Assembly: GCA_958295665.1 (NCBI GenBank)
Contig: OY282560.1
Span: forward strand, 90,682,311-90,746,310
Length of the DNA stretch: 64,000 bases
Source of the DNA: Tipula vernalis
Lineage: Eukaryota; Arthropoda; Insecta; Diptera; Tipulidae
Reading direction: 5' to 3'
Shown: one piece after another, positions 55,931 to 64,000 of the stretch
Position numbering within the stretch: the stretch's first letter is position 1
Layout: every line of letters begins with the position of its first letter
The notes under the pieces: model-generated
Seen by the model: the letters and a program-made list of their open reading frames with translations, nothing else
What the model was told of the DNA's origin: nothing
Database searches by the model: none
Made by a program: the position numbers and the translations under genes

Positions 55931-58113
55931 TGCCATAAAATTGGTGAGCCTGAATTATTAACAACCAATTGATGGTGAAATTCATCTACACCAAATAAAC
56001 CGAAACTTTATTTCAAATTAATTACTCCTGTTATCTTCCAATCTCCATGTTTTAGACATTGTCTACCTACAGCGTCAAATATCACTCAGCTTATTATGTT
56101 CACAAATATCGGGTACACACTACGATGAAATCGCTTAGTCAAAGAAAACTTTCCTAAAAATGTCCATGACATTGACCAAGAAATGTGCACGAAAAAAGCA
56201 CTCAATCTATATTTTGCGCCAAACGTTCATTTTCTTACTTTGCAGTTTATCACATCGAAAGAAACATTCGTTTGGGGAGACTACTCCACCTGATGGATGC
56301 TAACGCTAAGTAAACTATTACAGCCAATATTTCCTGAAAATGAAGGTTATTAATAGGACAATCTACTCAACAATGATAAAAAACTTGTGCAGGTATAATG
56401 GGCTGCGTCAAGGACTCAAGCAGCGACTTACAATCTGCCAATCTTTGGAAATAGAAGTAAATTTCGCTCTATACCACAGCAATGATTTCAAGGCCAAGAG
56501 AGTTCCAAGAAAGCCTTTAAGTTTAGCTGATGTTGTATCCAAAAGCATGGTCATCTCGTAGAAACATACACAATAAAATGTTCATATTCTAAGTAGCAAG
56601 ACGTTGCCAAAATGAATTCAACAATTGACTATACACCATTGTCCAAATTATAAATATTTTCCAGATTCGGATGCTTAGTTTGTTGTGTGTGCTTTATTTG
56701 CAAAAATAATAATGTCAATATCGAAGCAGCGTATAAATTCGTTCCCACAAACTGATTCAATTAAGGGCCCAAGGGAGAAGTTTTGACCTTGAGCATGAAT
56801 CTCGAGTAATGTGCATACCTTAATTTCCTCAATTTGTTTAGGTAATCCTAACTTCACCCCCCAAATCGCGGTTTAGTAAAAACAAATTAGCTTAACTCGA
56901 TCAGCTCATAGATCTATTTGCATACCTTATTGTAATCCGCAAATTATTTTATTGGCATCAAACGATGAAACGCGTTTTCGTCCACAAACACGTTGATTTC
57001 GTTAACCCAAATTTATTGATACAATGTACCAATAATAACTGGCGTCAAATATTTTCAATGAATATAAATGTAGTAGTACACAACTTCCATTCTTTTTCTC
57101 TCGCATACCATAAAATTTATGTAGGTGAAATTTAATTCCTATACAAATTTTTCATGTGTGTTTGTAAAATATTTGAACGTTGATCAGGCAAAAACCCAAC
57201 TAAAAGCTTAAATTGTAGTAGTAGAGTAAAAAATTTAAAAGATTTTCTAATGTTTGCGGCCCTCAATCATGTTTATTGATTTATTAAAAATACAAAACAA
57301 TACAAAAATGTTTAATGGTATATTTGTAATAGCAGCAACACCTTAAAATCCCTATAGATATTCGAATACGTACATCAAATATAAAATCTAGTACCACTTT
57401 TATTCAATTTGTATTGTATTTACACACGTCTTTTCGTACAAAAAAAAAATACTACACGCACACATACTCATCCGCAACCAAATAAAAATATAACAAAACA
57501 AAAGAAAAAAATTGTGTCTGGTAGGATTTTTTTTTTCAATTTTTTTTTTCTGATTACAACTTAAGTTGCAAGTCGTGCCGTCGTAGTGTATGTACGTAAA
57601 ATTATTTATCTCGTAAAATAAATTTAAAAATCAGAAAAAAGAATAAATTTTAAATAAATAAAAAAAAAATGAAATAAAATTAAAATCCAAATATTGTTAT
57701 TTTTCGATGGTGAAAACGTAAAGAAGTGTAAAACAAAGAAAATTTAAATAATGTTGTGGTGATCTTAATTTAAGAAAAATAAGTTTTCTTTTGTTTTTTT
57801 CGTTTTTTTTTTAATTAAAAAATGAGGAAAAAAAAATTATTTCAATTTTTTTTTTACATTCATTTGTTGTTTTTCGGTTTTATCAATGTATTTGAATGAA
57901 TAAGTGTAAAAAAAAAAAAAAAATAAAAAATATGTGTGTATTATTATTATTATTGTTATTATGAAAAATAAAAGAAGAGAAAAGTATATATAATTTGTAT
58001 TGTGTTAAAATAGATATAACCGAGGAGTAATATTTTTTTTTGATATAAGTGTGAAAGAGTAAGAAATATAATACAAAATTTACATATTGTGAAGAGAATC
58101 GCGAGCTGACGTC
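55931..58113. other. AT-rich non-coding stretch
   Basis: Contains several poly-A and poly-T runs (for example 57440, 57530, 57830, 57910). The short ORFs at 56340-56561 and 57883-58155 have no recognisable domain. If the exon at 58114 is real, the last part is its promoter and leader. Confidence 0.45.
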
Positions 58114-58114
58114 A
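58107..58114. promoter_or_regulatory. CRE-like palindrome overlapping a possible start codon
   Basis: TGACGTCA matches the full cAMP-response element consensus. Its last base is the A of the ATG at 58114. It may be chance, as its position downstream of any transcription start would be unusual for a promoter element. Confidence 0.3.
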
Positions 58115-58144
58115 TGGCTAGAAGAAAAGGAATATCGAAGACAA
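58114..58144 (+). CDS. Possible short first coding exon (MARRKGISKT)
   Basis: ATG at 58114 opens MARRKGISKT and runs into a strong donor, GTAAGTAAC, at 58145. A short basic first exon followed by a very long AT-rich intron is common in developmental regulators, for example zinc-finger proteins starting with Met, a small residue, Arg-Arg-Lys. I do not recognise this protein, and no second exon is found in the remaining 5.8 kb. Confidence 0.3.
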
Positions 58145-61100
58145 GTAAGTAACATATTGTTTTTATTTTTAATTTTGTTTTATTTATTTTTATAAATTTT
58201 TTTCTTTATAAGAAGAATTAAATATCTTAAAATTAATAAGATGACCTCATATCTTGATTTTTTTATATTTTTCATACAAGAGGGAAAAAAATTAGTGACT
58301 AGCTAGTTTGACAAGTTGTACAAAAAATATTTTTACTATCTATCTCGTTTTTACATTAAGCTGAACACGTAAAAACGAATAGAAATCCTCAAATTAAAAA
58401 AAAAAAAAAAAATGATAAGACACGAACAAAACAATTACGAATATCTAACTTTGAAGCGGAAAATGGGTATTTTCCAAACTAAATGATTTTTTTTATGACC
58501 ATTTAAATTGCGAATAAGTTGCGCAAATTATGACGCGTAAAGAAAAAAATGTGGCAATGCTATTTTTTTTTTTTTTTTTTCTGTTGACTAGGTATAATGA
58601 CAATAAGGTATTTTGTTCTACTACACCTACCTAATGAAATGGGTTGCCAATTGGCAATAAATGAGAATTTATGTGTAGTAAGTGAAAAATATGTTTTACA
58701 GTTAGACAAAAATTACCTGGGTCCTCAGTATTTTCTAGCCAAATCGTTTTTGCGCACAAGAACTCATAAGTCGTGGTCGCACGTGTTGTTTAAAATTATA
58801 TTTGGACACTGTAAGAGGTAAGCATTATCTTTTAGATCTGTGAAAATGATCTTGAAAGTTAATTTAAATTCTATTTCTGTTATGAAAATTTATGTAGCTA
58901 CGTGTATCTGTTTATTTAAATTATTACCTTAATTTCTGTGTTTGTATGTTTCACTCCTATCGGTGGGATTCTAGAAAACCTATTTATTGGTTTTTGGAGA
59001 GGTTTTCTTACAGATTTTTTTGTGTATACTTTTCTTGTTTGTTTACTTATTTGCAATCAGATGGGATAGAAAAACTGCGTTTCCGGGTTCTAACACGGAA
59101 GGTGTGTCGGCCTAGGAGTTTGGCACTCCAACAGGGGGGGGACGTAGATGTGTTCTTCGCAATCATCGAACGGGATTCGAACACGGTATCTACCGATCCG
59201 AACACAGTTTAGACAGTATTTTTTTCGAATAAAGGGAAGTTTGGATTGATTTTGGGAAAGTCTGTTTGTTAAAAATAAAAAGACTTGTTTTAATCTTAAG
59301 AAATGAATAATAATTAGAGAAATTTCGTAATATCTTTAAATTACTTGAACTAATTAATAAAAATTTGCTTTATTTATTAAAATTGGCTTAAGTATTCTGT
59401 GTTTTAGAAAAGTAAAACAGTGAAAAGCGAAATTTGGTAGTTTGATAATGATCTCAACTGAATTTATTTCGCAGCTTGCTAAAAAAATTCGTATTCTAAA
59501 ATCTAGAATTCTGTGAAAAGGGCGGGGTCTGGAGTGGGGGCGATCTTGCACAATATATATTTTTTTAGAATATATAGATTTACCGTTTTTATCTTATTTT
59601 CGTTTATTATTCGCTAGTTGGAACCGGGAGGATTTTCCATTTAACTTTATGTAGGTATGCACTTTGATTTGTGAGACAATCTTTTAAGTAAATAAAACAA
59701 TTTTAATTGAGGCAGGTAAATAGATTTTATACGCGATAAACAAAAAATAAAATTCTTTTTAACGGTTCAATTTATTTTATTCATGACTTATCTTAAAGAA
59801 ATTATTATGCGTAGTACATATCGATTTTTTTTTTTTTTTTTTTTTTTTCGAAAAGATAAGAAAATCATATTTTTTTTATAATAAACCATTTTTCTTGGAA
59901 TTTTAATTTTTCGATTAAAAACATAAAATTTGTTGTTTGGAGTAATATAGGAAAAGGAAGTAATTTTTGGGGGTGAAAATCATCCTACGTTATTTCAATG
60001 ATTTCAGGAAACCATAATATTATTATGAAATAAAAGCGCGTACACATTATTTAAATAAGAATAAAGGGGTTGTAAAGGGTCATTTTCAGTTTTTCAATTT
60101 CATAAAATTAAAATAAATTACATTTTTTCAAATACTCGATGTCATGTAGTGAAAAATCTATAATCTATATTAACACAATAAAATATAAATATTTTTGTGT
60201 TCTGTTGAATAAAAGCGCCAACGCGGAATTTGTAAATTTCATGGACAAATAGCATTTATTATTTAGAAAGGCTTCACACAATCACATATTATATGAGCGT
60301 ATTAAATACATTAAATTTGTATATTTATATAACAGAACTGAATTATAATACTACGTTGATATAGGTAAGAAGTTTTCAAGCAAGTTACATTTCTTAACCC
60401 ATTTTCTATGTAGCTAAACATATTACGCTATATACGTAAATGTAATACATACAAAGAATTTAAACATATTGGGGGAGATATGTCGCCAAAGAGAAAGTAG
60501 TATCACTTTATTATTATATGTATATACAACAAGGGATCAAAGTATACAACAAGGTGGCCGATGACTCAATGTATGTATATAAAAGCTATGGTGGAATACC
60601 TTGCCATAAAAAAAATATTTCTCTTCCGTGTCCATAAAACTTCAACACTTATAAATAAAACGGGTTAACCCTAAACTACTAGAAAATTACGTACTGCTAA
60701 ATTTCTTAGATGATTTTGAGTTTTTTTTTTTTTTTTTTTTTCGTTTCGTTTGATAATTATTTATGTCAATTTATATAAATATTTTGTGTTGTGTATCACA
60801 AAAAAAAAAATACCAAAAATAAACAAGAAACGCAAAAATATCGCTAAGAAAACAGTCAACTTAATAAATCACCTTGAGATTTTTTTTTTCTTTTTTTTCT
60901 AAAGTAAACATACAATTTTTTGTGATTATATCATGAATATTACATGGAATTAGAAGATAGAGTGTGTTGCGGTTAGAGGGGCAACGACACAGCACGCAAA
61001 TGTCTGAGGGGATTAAAAATTTGTAAAATCGCACAAAAAATATCGTTGATATTTACAGTTTAGTATTTAATAATTTTTAAGTTTAGGTGGAGCATAAATA

Positions 61101-63920
61101 TCGATCATCGAGCTTTGAAGGTCTGTTACTGTTTAAATAGCTTAGTTCTATGACCATTCAAATTGTTCGTTCAAGGAAAACACAATTGCATTTATATACA
61201 TATGTATATATGTACATACCTAACGCTTATGTCGTCGTCGTCGTCTGTCTTAAGTTTTTTGTTTTGCTTTACTTATAATCAAAATGAAAATAATTTAAAT
61301 ATTTTAGAATAAATTTTTTGTCGTTTTTTTTTTTTTTTTTTTTTTATTTCATTTAATAAAATGTGGATTTGTTGTTAATATATACATATATGGTGGGCAT
61401 TGAAAAAATCAGTGTTTTAAATAAAAACTGGGGAAGAAAGTTGTAATTTCAAATGGATTTAGGTTAGTACTTAGTTCAGTAATCGAAAACAAGCATATTT
61501 CGAATTCATTCACAATTGTGCCGCGCGATTCAAGTATGTTCCAACAAAAAAAAACATTTCATGTGTAAAATACTTAGGAATATAAAATCAATAGATCGAT
61601 TGCCACCTAAATTACTTATATAATAAAATTATATACACGTACAATAAAATAAAAAAACACTTGCATAGTTTTTGTATTACAATAACAGCACATAACTTCG
61701 TTAGTTTTAAACAAAACAAAAAAAAGAAGTCGCGATTTTACGAAAAAAGTATAAATAATCGCGAAAATATTTTAATTTCGTCAGCAAAATCAAAATACAC
61801 TCAGACAACGATCATCTTATCATCGCTTGAGTAATATATTTAATACGAATATTATAAATGTGTGGATTCATCATGTCTGTAAATTTTAACGCTTTTAAGT
61901 TTTTTCAATGCATTTACGTCGTATAGCGGTTTTTTGAATAAGGAATGTTTTTTTTTTTTTAAGGTGGAAATTCCTTCTCCATCACAAATCTATTACTTAA
62001 CCAACAATTTGTAAAGTTCACGTAAAAAATTATCTAGTCTACTAGAATGTATGTATGTAGTAAAAATTGAAAAGATAAATTTCGTGTTACGCAAGGCAAG
62101 TCGATTTTATAAATTAGTCATTCGTATATTTTATGCTATTTAAGTTTCGTATATTTATGTATATATATATATATGTACATATATATACTTATATACATAT
62201 CGTATGTGGCGATGGCGATATAAATATTTTTTGCTATTCGCGGTTAAACAAGTTTCTTGTGTTACATACCAGATAATGGTATTACTTGAAACGAAAATGT
62301 GTTTTTTTTTAAAGAAAAAGGGAAAATAAATATGAAAGGCGATTTTTTTATAAATATTATGTACATATATAATATTGCAACACTTTTATTAACACTATTG
62401 CTACCATACTTAGATAACCGCTCAAGAATTTTAGGTATCACCTGATCTTAATGAATTAAACTGTATGCAGGCAAAATCTTTATGAACTAAACAAGAAACT
62501 GCCGAATTACTTAAAAAAAGAGACGGTTCAAAGTTTTTTTTTTTAGAAAAATTGGTAGTCAAAACTGCATAAATATCAAACTAAAGTCTACTATTGAAGA
62601 TTTAGTAGTTTTGAAGGACGTGGAAGTTCTTATAATTTTTACCAATTGGCTGAATACTTCTTTGTTATTTTTTATGCGATGAAGTAACAAATTGTATCTG
62701 AATCTTATCAAGTGCGTAACAGCAAGTTTCTTGGACCCCAAAAATGTTTCTTCTACTTGCGAACATGTGAAGCTTTGAAATTTTTTTCAATTACTGAAGT
62801 ATCGAGTTTCGCATTGGTTAAAGCTTTAGGCTAAATTAGGGTTACAAAAAATAAAAATCAACTTATGTAGGGATTTCCCGAGTTTTTCTCCAATTTTGAA
62901 TAGCCTGAATATGTTTGTTTTTATTCGAAAATACAAGTTTTGATTTCTGAGAAGCTAACGTTATCGTTTACGTCAACCACATCAACGAACCGGTTGTTCT
63001 GGATGCAATCCATACAATAAAAACCTGTACAATGCCAACAACTGCAAACTCAGACAGCGAATAATTAGAGTTGCTACTTTTGAAAAGTTGCAAAACGGAA
63101 AACCACAAAATTCAATTGAAATTGGGATTTTAACTTTTAAGAAAAATATGATAAAAATTAAATCACGTTGAGCACTTTTAGGTCGACCGCCAGCCATTAA
63201 GTTTTCGATAAATCGCACCATGTTTAATCTACTCAAAATGTTGTCAACGATTACTAAAAACTAAACACGCCCAGATGAAAAAATCAATTATTTAAGGTTC
63301 AAAGTAAAATATTTTATTTGACCAGTAACGTTCCTTTCCTAGAAGAAATGTTTAATGATTCGAAGTTCATTGAGGCCGATGGTTGGTTATGTTCTGTATC
63401 ATCAACTCGTATACCACCCTTACTACCACCGATTCAACTCTTAGTGCCACCACAAATTGTTGCTGAAATATTTGATGTGATTTACCCTCGGGCTTAATAA
63501 AATTAAATTCTTAAAATAATAATTAAAAAATTATTTTGAAAACAAAATAAAATTAAAGGTTTTATTTTTGTGATGCTCTTTTTGTTTTGAGTAGTGTACG
63601 CAGCTACCAGTAACTAAATGAAACATTTGAATGAACCCAATTCTATTGTTATCTTTTAGTTTGCTATTATCTATTTGCCCCTTATTATTAACAAGAACGG
63701 TTCGAATAGCCTCTCTCAGTTAGAGTCGCGATAACCGGTAAGGTGTAAGGGTCGGTTATACGGCCTCTAAATATTACATTATTTTTAAACATGACTGTGA
63801 ACTTTAATTAATAAAAACTTCTGTCGATTATATAATTCGTCATTCTAACTTGCTTACCTGTTTAGTGCTAGTATGTATTTACATTCATATTTATTCGTTG
63901 ACTCATTTATTTGTATAAAG
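58145..63920. other. Long AT-rich non-coding region, possible first intron
   Basis: No supported gene. It contains long T-runs (59827-59848, 60721-60742, 61327-61345), a GTC-triplet run at 61232-61246, and AT dinucleotide tracts. ORFs such as 62559-62741 and 62982-63236 lack any recognisable domain. Confidence 0.5.
62149..62200. repeat. AT/TATA microsatellite
   Basis: Alternating TA with occasional GTACAT, about 50 bp. Confidence 0.75.
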
Positions 63921-63921
63921 T

Positions 63922-63997
63922 GTACATTGTACATTTGTTCAGCTACTATTAATACCAAAGTACATTGTACATTTGTTCAGCTACTATTGACACCAAG
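63922..63997 (+). repeat. Tandem duplication of a 38-bp unit
   Basis: GTACATTGTACATTTGTTCA and the following bases (63922-63959) repeat almost exactly at 63960-63997, with two changes (TAATACC against TGACACC). The array may continue beyond the window edge. Confidence 0.85.
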
Positions 63998-64000
63998 TAA

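Noticed and set aside
59170..59200. GGGATTCGAACACGG, resembling the T-arm/B box of a tRNA on the minus strand
   Set aside because: No A box, acceptor stem or cloverleaf can be built around it, so neither a tRNA nor a tRNA-derived SINE is supported.
1..64000. CRISPR arrays, bacterial operons or prophage
   Set aside because: No regularly spaced identical repeats with unique spacers, no ribosome-binding-site-led ORF clusters; spliced eukaryotic genes and insect-type transposons dominate.

Overview
This is a eukaryotic window, very AT-rich and full of transposon wreckage, with a short island of ordinary housekeeping genes. The spliced genes use canonical GT-AG introns, several of them 60-100 bp. 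The mobile elements (Gypsy, Copia, Jockey, R1/LOA-like LINE, Tc1, mariner, hAT, Helitron) and the protein sequences fit an insect, most likely a fly or midge. That placement is an inference from protein resemblance; no marker gene fixes the species.

Layout. 1-2.6 kb: little, apart from a possible first exon on the minus strand. 2.6-7.1 kb: a Gypsy-type LTR retrotransposon with both LTRs, a 5-bp target duplication, and broken gag and pol. 7.5-8.0 kb: a degenerate microsatellite. 8.2-14.9 kb: three DNA transposons inside one another. A Tc1-like element is split by a hAT element with 8-bp target duplications, and the hAT is split by a mariner-type element with 471-bp terminal inverted repeats and a TA duplication. 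15.0-17.4 kb: a foldback repeat holding a solo LTR, then a 1.45-kb palindrome. 18.8-20.4 kb: a second Tc1-like element whose transposase carries an 84-bp, intron-like insertion. 22.4-23.6 kb: the last exon of a polypeptide GalNAc-transferase gene on the plus strand. 24.4-28.6 kb: a minus-strand Copia relic split by a Tigger/pogo relic, then a Jockey relic. 29.9-36.4 kb: a Copia LTR with its gag start, then a Jockey element holding two hairpin MITEs and an internally deleted Gypsy element, itself holding another MITE. 36.5-38.7 kb: Helitron and R1/LOA-type LINE remnants and a MITE.

39.0-48.8 kb is the gene island: DCTN6 (-), cytoplasmic AspRS (+), MED30 (-), URI (+) and RPN2 (-). Orientations alternate, so DCTN6/AspRS and MED30/URI each share a short divergent promoter, while AspRS/MED30 and URI/RPN2 meet tail to tail. 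The five proteins work in unrelated processes (dynein-dynactin transport, translation, Mediator, RNA polymerase assembly, N-glycosylation). What they share is compact arrangement, not a pathway.

48.8-64 kb returns to AT-rich non-coding sequence with a minus-strand R1/LOA-like LINE, a second copy of the solo LTR interrupted by palindrome-rich DNA, a 10-bp-type minisatellite, an RTE-like LINE remnant, a mariner remnant, and a possible short first coding exon at 58.1 kb followed by what would be a long intron.

I found no CRISPR array, tRNA, rRNA or bacterial-type operon, and no clearly new multi-gene system. The most unusual structures are the three-deep transposon nest, the long-TIR mariner, the intron-like insertion in the Tc1 transposase, and the 1.45-kb palindrome.
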